A stretch of DNA of 64,000 nt, taken from positions 2,415,991 to 2,479,990 of the forward strand of contig CP124755.1 of NCBI GenBank assembly GCA_029972135.1, read 5' to 3'. Origin of the DNA: Candidatus Thiocaldithrix dubininis. GTDB taxonomy: Bacteria > Pseudomonadota > Gammaproteobacteria > Thiotrichales > Thiotrichaceae. Shown here piece after piece: positions 46,860-55,872 of this stretch; the stretch's first letter is position 1; every line of letters starts with the position of its first letter. The notes under the pieces are model-generated. The model was not told the DNA's origin and searched no databases. It saw only the letters and a program-made list of their open reading frames with translations. A program made the translations under genes and the position numbers.

Positions 46860-47756
46860 ATGCAAACCACTAAGCCACGCATCGGTTGGATTGGCCCGGG
46901 CATTATGGGCAAGCCTATGTGCAAGAATTTAATGAACGCAGGGTTTGAATTGGCAGTGAATGCGCGTCGCCCTGCATCCGCCCAAGAACTGGTTGAGTTA
47001 GGCGCAAGCTTTTATGCCACCCCCGCCGAATTAGCCAAACACGTCGATATAGTGATTTCAATGGTGTCGGATACGCCCGACGTTGAAGCTGTGTTATTAG
47101 GCAAAGACGGCGTAATCGACAGCCACAACCCTAACTTATTAGTTATCGACATGAGTACGATTTCGCCGGTGAAAACCCGCGAGATTGCCACGCAATTGAA
47201 TGCTAAGGGCATACGCTTTTTAGATGCCCCCGTTTCCGGCGGCGATGTCGGCGCGATTGCAGGCACGCTTACCATTATGGTGGGTGGCGCGGCGGACGAT
47301 TTAGCCTACGCGCTGCCTGTGCTACAAGCGATGGGCAAAACCATTACGCATATTGGCGAGCACGGCGCGGGGCAATTAACCAAAGCCTGCAACCAATTGG
47401 TCGCCGCGCAAACCGTGATTGCCATTACCGAAGCCTTTACAATGGCGGAAGCCGCTGGCGTTGACCCCGCTAAAGTACGCCAAGCGTTATTAGGCGGCTT
47501 TGCTTACTCCAAAGTACTGGAATTACACGGGCAACGTATTTTAAGCCACAACTACCAACCCGGTTTTAAAGCCCACTTGCATAACAAAGATATGCACATC
47601 GTCGCCGATACCATCGCCGCGTTTGGCTTAGCCTTACCCGGCACTGCCCGCGCCTGTGATTATATGCAAGCCTTAGTCGAACAAGGCGACGGTGAATTGG
47701 ACTCCTCCGCTTTAGCCAAGATTGTGCAACAACGGGCAAGATTGCATGAAATTTGA
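46860..47756 (+). CDS. Beta-hydroxyacid dehydrogenase, tartronate semialdehyde reductase-like
   Basis: A 298-residue member of the 3-hydroxyisobutyrate dehydrogenase family. The Rossmann start IGWIGPGIMGKPM, the substrate loop FLDAPVSGGDVGA, and the catalytic Lys in GQLTKACNQLV are all present. It most resembles 2-hydroxy-3-oxopropionate reductases (GarR/GlxR), but the substrate is not certain. The ATG at 46860 has AGAGGA just upstream. It overlaps the Fic gene by 11 bases. Confidence 0.88.
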   Translation: MQTTKPRIGWIGPGIMGKPMCKNLMNAGFELAVNARRPASAQELVELGASFYATPAELAKHVDIVISMVSDTPDVEAVLLGKDGVIDSHNPNLLVIDMSTISPVKTREIATQLNAKGIRFLDAPVSGGDVGAIAGTLTIMVGGAADDLAYALPVLQAMGKTITHIGEHGAGQLTKACNQLVAAQTVIAITEAFTMAEAAGVDPAKVRQALLGGFAYSKVLELHGQRILSHNYQPGFKAHLHNKDMHIVADTIAAFGLALPGTARACDYMQALVEQGDGELDSSALAKIVQQRARLHEI

Positions 47757-48879
47757 GACATTTAAAGCGGGTAAATGGCAAACACGCTACCAATACAAAA
47801 GTTTTGAACCGATAGAGATCAACCACGAATGGTTTTGGGAAGATGCCACTATTAATACCTTGTTGGAATCTGCGAATCGTGCATTAGGTGAATTAAATGC
47901 TTTTTCCTTAATCGTGCCCGATATTGATTTATTCATTGAAATGCACGTGGTCAAAGAAGCGCAAACCTCCAGCCGTATTGAAGGTACGCAAACCGGCATT
48001 GATGAAGCTTTAATGCCGGAAGAACAAATCTTGCCAGAAAAGCGTGATGATTGGCGTGAAGTACGTAATTATATTAGTGCGGTCAATAGCGCCGTTAACG
48101 CATTAGATCATTTACCGCTATCAAATCGTTTACTCAAACAAACCCATAACGTGCTAATGACGGGTGTACGTGGTGAATATAAACAACCGGGCGAATTTCG
48201 GGTTAGCCAGAATTGGATTGGTGGCTCTAGTTTGCAAGATGCCGTTTTCATTCCGCCACACCCAGACACTGTAGCGTACTTAATGGGTGATTTAGAGAAG
48301 TTCTGGCATAACGAAACGGTGACAGTACCGCATTTAGTGCGCCTAGCACTTAGTCATTATCAGTTTGAAACGATTCACCCATTTTTAGACGGTAATGGGC
48401 GCATTGGACGCTTATTAATTCCCTTATATTTAGTAAGTCATGGTTTATTAGCTAAACCTTCACTGTATCTCTCTGACTTTTTTGAGCGTCACCGCGCGAG
48501 TTATTACGATGCACTGATGCGCGTCAGGCTGGCTAATGATTTGATTCATTGGGTACGCTTTTTTCTGCAAGGTATCACTGAAACCGCAATCAAAGGACGA
48601 GATACCTTCCATCAAATTCTATTGCTACGCTTGGAAGTTGAACAAACGCTGTTCCAATTAGGTAAACGTGCACCGTTGGCTAAACGCTTACTGACGCATC
48701 TCTATACCCATCCGATTGTGTCGGCTATGGATGTGGAAAAACAGTTACACGTTAGCGCACCCACTGCCCAAGTTCTTATCAGAGAATTGGTGAAAGTGAA
48801 TATTTTACGAGAATTGACAGGGCAACAGCGAGGGCGGCTTTATGCGTTTGATCGTTACCTTAACTTATTCGTTAGTTAA
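47746..48879 (+). CDS. Fic family protein (AMP transferase type)
   Basis: A 377-residue Fic protein. The catalytic motif HPFLDGNGRIGR spans residues 211-222. An N-terminal inhibitory helix has SSRIEG (75-80), matching the (S/T)xxxE(G/N) autoinhibition motif of class II Fic enzymes. A C-terminal winged helix (about 310-370, VSAMDVEKQLHVSAPTAQVL) may bind DNA. Such proteins AMPylate targets and are held inactive by the motif. No separate antitoxin is seen. The restriction operon follows 89 bases later. Confidence 0.92.
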   Translation: MKFETFKAGKWQTRYQYKSFEPIEINHEWFWEDATINTLLESANRALGELNAFSLIVPDIDLFIEMHVVKEAQTSSRIEGTQTGIDEALMPEEQILPEKRDDWREVRNYISAVNSAVNALDHLPLSNRLLKQTHNVLMTGVRGEYKQPGEFRVSQNWIGGSSLQDAVFIPPHPDTVAYLMGDLEKFWHNETVTVPHLVRLALSHYQFETIHPFLDGNGRIGRLLIPLYLVSHGLLAKPSLYLSDFFERHRASYYDALMRVRLANDLIHWVRFFLQGITETAIKGRDTFHQILLLRLEVEQTLFQLGKRAPLAKRLLTHLYTHPIVSAMDVEKQLHVSAPTAQVLIRELVKVNILRELTGQQRGRLYAFDRYLNLFVS

Positions 48880-48968
48880 AGAAGTTGTTTTTTCTTTAAC
48901 TAACGCTTGTGCTTAGTTAAACTAATACTGCCTTTTCCTTAGCCCTTTTAAGCAGAACACAACACCCC

Positions 48969-50651
48969 ATGACCCAAAAATTAGAACTGACTTGGTTTGG
49001 TAAAGACAAACGCCCCAAGCTTGAACCGCGTATTTTATTAGAAGACCCTGCCTTGTCTTATCATGCGGCGGCGCGGGTAACGGAGAATGACCAGTTTGAT
49101 AATCGTTTAATTTTTGGCGATAACTTATTGGCGTTACGTGCTTTAGAAGCTGAGTTTACGGGTAAGATTAAATGCGTATTTATTGACCCGCCCTATAACA
49201 CGGGTAGCGCGTTTACACATTACGACGATGGTTTGGAACATTCTATTTGGTTAGGCTTAATGCGGGATCGGTTGGAAATCATACGGCGTTTACTAAGTGA
49301 AGACGGCTCGCTGTGGATAACGATTGATGATAACGAATGCCACTACTTGAAAGTGTTATGCGATGAGATTTTTGGGCGGCGAAATTTTGTGGCGAATGTG
49401 GTTTGGGAAAAGAAATTTTCACCTCAAAATGACGCAAAGTGGATTAGTTTAAATCACGACCATATTTTAGTTTTTGCAAAGCAAAAAGATTTCTGGCATC
49501 CAAATTTATTACCACGTAGTCAAAAACAAGAAAAAAACTTCAAAAACCCTGACAACGATCCAAGAGGTAACTGGAGTTCTGGAGATTATACTTGTGCAAA
49601 GACTAAAGATGAGCGCCCCAATCTTTATTATCCAATAATAAATCCAAATACAGGGAAGGAAATACTGCCTAACCCAACACGAGTTTGGGCATTTGAAAGG
49701 GGTACGCATGACAAAAATGTAAAAGAAAATTTGCTTTGGTGGGGAAAAGATGGAAAAAACTCTATACCCCGTCTCAAAAAGTTTTCAACAAAAGTACAAG
49801 CAGGCACCGTACCTACAACTATGTGGCATAACGATGATGTTGGTAATAACCAAGATGCTAAAAGGGAAGTACTTATATTTAATAGGTCGGAACCATTTAC
49901 AACTCCAAAGCCTGAATCATTAGTTCAAAGAGTTATGGAGATTGCGACGAATGCGGGCGATTGGGTGCTGGATTCATTTGCGGGAAGCGGCACGACGGGC
50001 GCAGTCGCACATAAAATGGGGCGTAAATGGATCATGGTGGAACTTGGCGACCATTGTCACACCCACATTATTCCCCGCTTACAAAAAGTTATAGACGGCA
50101 GCGACCAAGGTGGTATTTCTAAAACCGTCAACTGGCAAGGCGGTGGCGGTTTCCGTTATTACAAACTTGCCCCGTCTTTATTAGAACGCGACCGTTGGGG
50201 CAATCTCACCATCAACCCCGCTTACAACGCCGCCATGCTCAGTGAAGCCTTATGCAAACAACACGGCTACACCTACGCCCCCTCTGATACAATTTTTTGG
50301 CAACAAGGCTACGCCACTGACAGCAGTTTTCTCTACGCCACCACGCAAAATCTATCCTTTGAGCAACTACAAACCCTTGCCGAAGATGTTGGCGAAAACC
50401 GTGCATTATTAATTATTGCGGCGGCTTGGCGCGGTATTACAGGCGAAGAAGCCAGCCGCCTTTGGCCAAATCTAACCTTGCAAAAAATTCCGAATAGCAT
50501 TTTGCATTTATGTGAATGGGGTAAGGATGATTACAGCTTAAATGTTGCTAACTTACCAATGGCACAACTTGAACCCGCAAGCAAAACTGATACACCTAAA
50601 GCTAAACCCATCAATACCACACAAGGTAGCTTATTTGGAGATGAGCCATGA
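48969..50651 (+). CDS. mod: Type III restriction-modification methyltransferase (Mod)
   Basis: A 560-residue adenine methyltransferase. Motif IV is DPPYNTGSAFTHYDD at about residue 74, and the SAM motif VLDSFAGSGTTGAVA lies towards the C-terminus (about 335), the beta-class order usual for Mod. The middle (about residues 140-315) is the target recognition domain and is visibly more AT-rich than the rest. It sets the sequence specificity of the system. It overlaps the next frame by 4 bases. Confidence 0.93.
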   Translation: MTQKLELTWFGKDKRPKLEPRILLEDPALSYHAAARVTENDQFDNRLIFGDNLLALRALEAEFTGKIKCVFIDPPYNTGSAFTHYDDGLEHSIWLGLMRDRLEIIRRLLSEDGSLWITIDDNECHYLKVLCDEIFGRRNFVANVVWEKKFSPQNDAKWISLNHDHILVFAKQKDFWHPNLLPRSQKQEKNFKNPDNDPRGNWSSGDYTCAKTKDERPNLYYPIINPNTGKEILPNPTRVWAFERGTHDKNVKENLLWWGKDGKNSIPRLKKFSTKVQAGTVPTTMWHNDDVGNNQDAKREVLIFNRSEPFTTPKPESLVQRVMEIATNAGDWVLDSFAGSGTTGAVAHKMGRKWIMVELGDHCHTHIIPRLQKVIDGSDQGGISKTVNWQGGGGFRYYKLAPSLLERDRWGNLTINPAYNAAMLSEALCKQHGYTYAPSDTIFWQQGYATDSSFLYATTQNLSFEQLQTLAEDVGENRALLIIAAAWRGITGEEASRLWPNLTLQKIPNSILHLCEWGKDDYSLNVANLPMAQLEPASKTDTPKAKPINTTQGSLFGDEP

Positions 50652-51348
50652 GCGACCTCATCAACACGGAGTTAATCCAGCGCATTCGTGAGATTTGGGA
50701 AAGTTCGCGCCAACAAGCCATACGCTCAGTCAACTCTGCGCACGTATGCGCTAACTGGCTGATTAGCAAACAAATTATTCAAGCTGAACAAGGCGGCGAG
50801 CAACGGGCGGAGTATGGAAAAGCACTAATAGTTTCAATTTCAAAAACCCTTACAGAAGAATATGGTAGTGGTTTTTCTGTATCTGCATTGAAATATATGC
50901 GTCTGTTTTTTCAAACTTATCCATTATTGCTTACAAAAAGCCACGCACTGCGTGACCAATTGGATAAACTAAACCAATCTGAATGGAAAACTGGTTTATT
51001 ACATCCCCATTTATCATGGACACATTATCGCACCTTACTAAAAGTTGAGCGGCAGACAGCACGCGATTTCTACGAAATTGAGACCATTCGCAGTTGAATC
51101 ACGCGGATTTAGGACAAATGCAGCTTTATGTGAATTATTATGACCACGAAATCGCCAGCAACGATGACAATCCTAGCATCGGCTTAATTTTGTGTAGTGA
51201 AAAGAATGATGCGGTGGTGCGTTATGTATTGGGTGAACAAAACCCACAAATATTTGCCAGCCGTTACCAGCTTTACTTACCGAGTGAAGCGCAGTTGCAA
51301 GCTGAATTGCAACGTGAATTACACCAGCTTGCCTTGCCGAAGGAATAA
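50648..51348 (+). pseudogene. DUF1016 (YhcG-like PDDEXK) gene with internal deletion
   Basis: Two frames carry the two ends of one family. The first, 50648-51097 (149 residues), is the DUF1016 N-terminal domain (RIREIWESSRQQAIRSVNSA ... HPHLSWTHYRTLLKVE), ending just after ARDFYE. The second, 51094-51348 (84 residues, other frame, TTG start), is the C-terminal end of the nuclease domain (DLGQMQLYVNYYDHEI, GLILCSEKNDAVVRYVL). The middle part with the IDLVFYH-type catalytic core is missing. I read this as a deletion plus frame change. The N-terminal domain could still be made. Confidence 0.8.
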
Positions 51349-51350
51349 CA

Positions 51351-54032
51351 ATGTCACGCTCACAAACACTTCATCAGATTAAAACCAGTTTAGCCTTACG
51401 TGCGCCCCAAGCCGAATCCTTACAAAAATTAGCCGATGCACTGAGTCAAAATCCGGCTATATTGCAAACAGGCGAGCGCGATTTAACTGCTCTTTTAAGC
51501 GCATTGAATGCACAATTCCCCACATTAGAAGCCTTTGAACGTGAGTTTCCGTCTTTATGTTTTGCTTTAGCCACAGGTGTCGGAAAAACCCGTTTAATGG
51601 GCGCATTTATCAGCTATTTGCAGCAAGCTTATGGCATCAATAACTTCTTTGTTTTAGCCCCTAATTTAACCATTTATAACAAGCTGATTACGGATTTCAC
51701 CCCCAATACGCCCAAGTATGTACTTAAAGGCATTCAGCAATTTGTCTTTCAACCGCCTGAAATTATTACGGGTGAAAATTACGATTATCGAGCCGCACAA
51801 GCCAGTCTACTATCCCCTGTAAAGATCAATATTTTTAACATTGCTAAGATCAATTCAGAAGTACGCGGCGGTAAAGAACCACGTATTAAACGTATGCAGG
51901 AAGTATTAGGCGAAAGTTATTTTAACTATTTGGCTAACCTAACCGATTTAGTGCTGTTAATGGATGAATCCCATCGCTATCGTGCCAGTGCGGGCGTGCG
52001 CTCAATTAATGAACTAAAGCCTATTTTAGGTTTGGAATTGACCGCTACCCCGTTCGTAGAAACCACGCGGGGCACAGTGCCGTTTAAAAATGTAGTAATG
52101 GATTATCCGTTAGCGCGTGCCATGCAAGACGGTTTTGTTAAAGAACCGGCTGTTGTAACGCAACGTGATTTTAACCCTGCCCTTTATACGCCAGAGGAAT
52201 TAGAGCGTATTAAGTTAGAGGATGGCATTCGCTTACATGAAGTCACTAAAGTTGAATTATTAACCTATGCACGAGAAAACAGCCTGCCCACCGTTAAACC
52301 GTTTATGTTAGTGATTGCCCGTGATACGACCCACGCCGCGCAATTATTAGAAAGCGTGCAAACCTTATTGGAGGGACGTTATCAGGGTAAAGCGATTCAA
52401 GTGGATAGCAGTAAGTCCGGGGCGGAAGAAGAAGCCATGATTAGCCGTTTATTGGCAGTAGAAAGCGTGGATGAACCGACTGAAATTGTGATTCACGTCA
52501 ATATGCTGAAAGAAGGTTGGGACGTTACCAATCTTTATACGATTGTGCCGTTACGTGCCGCCAATGCGCGTACCTTGATTGAACAATCTATTGGACGTGG
52601 TTTGCGCTTGCCTTATGGTAAACGTACGGGTAATGCGGTAGTAGATCGTTTGAATATTGTGGCACATGACCGCTTTCAGGACATTATCGACGAAGCCAAT
52701 AAAGGCAATTCACCCATTCGCTTACAGCGCGTTATCTTGGACGCACCTTCGGCTAACGACCAAAAGATAAGCAAAACTATACAGCCCACGATTAATGCAA
52801 TACTGGATGCGGCAGCAGATGCTCACACTATGCAAACACAAGATAGTGCCTCTAGCCCTCCGCCTATTTTTAAAACCGCAGCCGAACAAACGACCGCAAA
52901 ATTAGTAGCAGAGGTTGCCAATCAGTTTGCAGCTAAACGTGATTTGATTCCCAATAGCCAAGCGTTGTTAACGCCGACTGTGCAAGCTGTTATTGCTCAT
53001 GAAGTACGTGAACGACTCAAACCACAACAAGCCTTGTTGTTTCATGAGGAGAACGCCCCCAATATAGACAAAATTATTGCCCAAACAACCGCTATGCTCG
53101 TAAAGCATACGATTGATATTCCACGCATTCTGGTAAATCCTACGGGCGAAGTCGAAACTGGTTTTTATCCTTTCACGTTAGACACCAAGGGGCTGCACTT
53201 ACAACCGAGTGAACATGAATTAGTAGGGCAGTTATTAAGAACGAATGAGCAATTTCATCTAACCGTAGCGGTTAATCAGCAGGCGCAGCGCTTGGAGGAT
53301 TACATTGTGTTCGCACTGTCGGAACATGATGATATTGATTACTTTAGCCAGAAAGAGATTTTGTATGATCTTGCAGGACAAATGGTGCAATACCTGTTGT
53401 CTTACTTATCCGAAGCAGACGCGCACAATGTCTTAGCTAATAACCGTCGCCTGATCGCCCAAACCATTCACGCGCAAATGCAGGCACATTTTTGGGAAAA
53501 AGTAACAAATTATACGGTACAGGTAAGTCGCGGCTTTACCCCGTTAAAAGCCTGTAATGTAACAGCAAATGCTAATCAAGCGCCGCAGTCTTATCGGGAA
53601 ACTGTCACTGACGTAAACCGCATCAAACAAGTGTTATTCACAGGCTTTAGCAAATGTTTATATCCCGTGCAAAAATTCGACTCTGACACTGAGCGCCGCT
53701 TTGCGGTGTTATTAGAACGAGATGCCCAAAAGTGGTTTAAGCCGGTGAAGGGACAATTTCAGATTTACTACAAATCCGGCAACCAACAACCCGAATATAT
53801 TCCCGATTTTGTAGCGGAAGTAGAGGCTATGATTTTGATGGTTGAAACCAAAGCCAACACCGATATCCATACACAAGATGTACAAGCCAAACAAGCCGCC
53901 GCGCAACAATGGTGCAAACACGCCTCTGACTATGCCATTACACAAGGCACAAAACCGTGGAAATACTTGTTAATTCCACACGATGAAGTCAACGAGGCTA
54001 AGCGCTTAATAGATTTTTTGCGTTTCCAATAG
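51351..54032 (+). CDS. res: Type III restriction enzyme Res subunit
   Basis: An 893-residue helicase-nuclease. Walker A is CFALATGVGKTRLMG, the DExx box is LLMDESHRYRAS, and later SF2 motifs include GLELTATPF and EQSIGRGLRLP. The C-terminus has a PD-(D/E)xK nuclease, IPDFVAEVEAMILMVETKA. With Mod it would cut unmodified DNA after ATP-dependent translocation. It follows the DUF1016 remnant by 2 bases in one operon and looks intact. Confidence 0.94.
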   Translation: MSRSQTLHQIKTSLALRAPQAESLQKLADALSQNPAILQTGERDLTALLSALNAQFPTLEAFEREFPSLCFALATGVGKTRLMGAFISYLQQAYGINNFFVLAPNLTIYNKLITDFTPNTPKYVLKGIQQFVFQPPEIITGENYDYRAAQASLLSPVKINIFNIAKINSEVRGGKEPRIKRMQEVLGESYFNYLANLTDLVLLMDESHRYRASAGVRSINELKPILGLELTATPFVETTRGTVPFKNVVMDYPLARAMQDGFVKEPAVVTQRDFNPALYTPEELERIKLEDGIRLHEVTKVELLTYARENSLPTVKPFMLVIARDTTHAAQLLESVQTLLEGRYQGKAIQVDSSKSGAEEEAMISRLLAVESVDEPTEIVIHVNMLKEGWDVTNLYTIVPLRAANARTLIEQSIGRGLRLPYGKRTGNAVVDRLNIVAHDRFQDIIDEANKGNSPIRLQRVILDAPSANDQKISKTIQPTINAILDAAADAHTMQTQDSASSPPPIFKTAAEQTTAKLVAEVANQFAAKRDLIPNSQALLTPTVQAVIAHEVRERLKPQQALLFHEENAPNIDKIIAQTTAMLVKHTIDIPRILVNPTGEVETGFYPFTLDTKGLHLQPSEHELVGQLLRTNEQFHLTVAVNQQAQRLEDYIVFALSEHDDIDYFSQKEILYDLAGQMVQYLLSYLSEADAHNVLANNRRLIAQTIHAQMQAHFWEKVTNYTVQVSRGFTPLKACNVTANANQAPQSYRETVTDVNRIKQVLFTGFSKCLYPVQKFDSDTERRFAVLLERDAQKWFKPVKGQFQIYYKSGNQQPEYIPDFVAEVEAMILMVETKANTDIHTQDVQAKQAAAQQWCKHASDYAITQGTKPWKYLLIPHDEVNEAKRLIDFLRFQ

Positions 54033-54079
54033 AAAATTCCCTAAAATCCGGGGTCTGTTTGCTCGACCCCGGCTGAAAC

Positions 54080-54583
54080 ATGTGGCGCTCTAAAGAAATT
54101 TTTATTATTGGTTTATTGCTGATTGTGGCGGTATTACATACCTACGGCTTTACCGTTGATCTACAGAAGTCAGATCGTAATGTCTTCCACCTAAGTATTG
54201 ATGCCTTAGTGGTGTTGATTTCCTTCGCAGGCGTTGCTTATTTACTAAGAGAAAATTACAACAAGCGCCAAGAAATTGAGCGGTTGACTACGCAGTTAAA
54301 TCATTCACACGAACGTATTTCCGATTTACACAAAAAATTACAGCAAGCGAGTCGCGGTTATTCAGAAGTGATTCAAGAGCAATTACAAGCCTGGGAATTA
54401 AGCCCAACTGAAAAGCAAGTGGCGTTATTACTCTTGAAGGGTTTAAGTTTTGAAGAAATCGCCACGGTACGCAATACCAAAGAAAAAACCGTGCGGCAGC
54501 AAGCCATTGCAATTTATCGTAAGTCGGGGTTAAACGGACGGCATGAATTTGCGGCGTGGTTTTTTGAGGATTTTTTAGGTTAA
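54080..54583 (+). CDS. Membrane-anchored LuxR-type HTH regulator
   Basis: A 167-residue protein. Two membrane helices lie at about 7-25 and 40-57. A coiled coil follows (about 62-100, KRQEIERLTTQLNHSHERI) and then a LuxR/GerE helix-turn-helix (LSPTEKQVALLLLKGLSFEE, TKEKTVRQQAIAIYRKSGL). There is no separate sensor domain, so signals may act through the membrane part. It lies 47 bases after res; a link with the restriction genes is possible but not shown. Confidence 0.85.
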   Translation: MWRSKEIFIIGLLLIVAVLHTYGFTVDLQKSDRNVFHLSIDALVVLISFAGVAYLLRENYNKRQEIERLTTQLNHSHERISDLHKKLQQASRGYSEVIQEQLQAWELSPTEKQVALLLLKGLSFEEIATVRNTKEKTVRQQAIAIYRKSGLNGRHEFAAWFFEDFLG

Positions 54584-54804
54584 CTCGCCTGTTAAAAAAT
54601 AGAGTTGTACCAACGTTTAATACAACCCTTTGCTAACATCAGCTTCTATTTGATGTGTTATCTATACCTTAAATTCAAGCAGTTAGACTATCGGGCAAAT
54701 GCTCTATAAGTTTAGAAAACTAGCGTTTGCTGTCTAACGTTTAGTAATACCCTCTTATACAGTTCGTGACCATTATTGTTTAAGCTTTTTGGATTAAGCC
54801 AGAC
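54584..54804. other. Intergenic region before the RND cluster
   Basis: AT-rich sequence between the LuxR-type regulator and the RND adaptor. I see no hairpin with a T run and no clear operator; the promoter of the efflux genes must lie here. Confidence 0.4.
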
Positions 54805-55869
54805 ATGCCGAAAAGGTCACGTTACTGCATCGCGTTGTTATGCAGTCTTCCGCTATTTGCTCAGGCAAATAATCAACTTAGCATTCCTCCCGCACAAAAA
54901 ACCGCATTAGGTATTGAGGTGAGCACCGCCACGGTCAGTACGGCCAATGCCAATCAGTTAGAAGCCACGGCTAAAGTCATAGTGCCATCTGCCAGTCTCC
55001 GCGTTGTGGGTGCGCCTAGCGACGGTCTCATTACCGCGATGCCGCATCAAGAAGGTGACGCAGTGCGTAAAGGCGTATTGGTAGTCAGTTTTTCCTCGCC
55101 TGCCTTAGTTGAAGCACGTAAGCAATTAGTACAAGCGCAATTAAAACACCGTTTAGCCAGCGATAATGCGGCGCGGGATGCCGGTTTAGTCGAAAAAGGC
55201 TTACTCGCTCGCACCACGCTGCTCAATAGCCAAAATGAAGTGGATTTAAGCCAAGCCGATATTGAAGCGGCTGAGAAAACCATTCGCTTATTAGGCGGCA
55301 AAGTGGGCACAGATAGCAGTGAAATTCAGCTTTATGCGCCTATTTCTGGCACGGTTTTGGAAAATATGGCGGAAGTTGGGCAACGCGTGGATATTTCTAC
55401 CCCCATTGTCAAACTTGCCGACTTACATCAACTCAGTTTGGAAATTCCGTTAACCACTGAACAAGCGAAGCAGGTACAACGCGGGGATGTCGTCAGTTTG
55501 GTGGATTATCCAATTAGCGGAGCGGTACGTTCGGTTAAACCGGCAATCGATAATTCACAGAACGTAAATTTGCGCGCTGATATTGAACAAGACAGTCTGA
55601 GTTTACAGCCCGGTCAGTCCGTTAAAGTTAAATTACAAGCGGGTAAAAATGCCGCGCCTAGCATTACGATTCCAAGCCAAGCCTTAGTTTGGGTCAGTGA
55701 TAAACCTTACGTGTTTGTGGAAAGCAAAGACGGCTTTACCGCAACCGAAGTAAAAGTATTAAGCCAAACCAATGAACAAGCTTATATCAGCGGTATTCCC
55801 GCCGATACACGCGTGGCAAGCAAAGGTGTAGCAGCGCTTAAAGCAAAATGGCAAGAGGCTGGCGAATAA
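54805..55869 (+). CDS. RND efflux periplasmic adaptor (CusB/CzcB-like)
   Basis: A 354-residue membrane fusion protein with a signal peptide (RYCIALLCSLPLFAQA). It has a lipoyl-like half (RVVGAPSDGLITAMPHQEGD), a helical hairpin (about 90-150) and a second lipoyl/beta-barrel part (LYAPISGTVLENMAEVGQRV). It links the inner-membrane pump to an outer-membrane channel. The pump gene follows 3 bases later. No channel gene is present here. Confidence 0.9.
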   Translation: MPKRSRYCIALLCSLPLFAQANNQLSIPPAQKTALGIEVSTATVSTANANQLEATAKVIVPSASLRVVGAPSDGLITAMPHQEGDAVRKGVLVVSFSSPALVEARKQLVQAQLKHRLASDNAARDAGLVEKGLLARTTLLNSQNEVDLSQADIEAAEKTIRLLGGKVGTDSSEIQLYAPISGTVLENMAEVGQRVDISTPIVKLADLHQLSLEIPLTTEQAKQVQRGDVVSLVDYPISGAVRSVKPAIDNSQNVNLRADIEQDSLSLQPGQSVKVKLQAGKNAAPSITIPSQALVWVSDKPYVFVESKDGFTATEVKVLSQTNEQAYISGIPADTRVASKGVAALKAKWQEAGE

Positions 55870-55872
55870 AGC

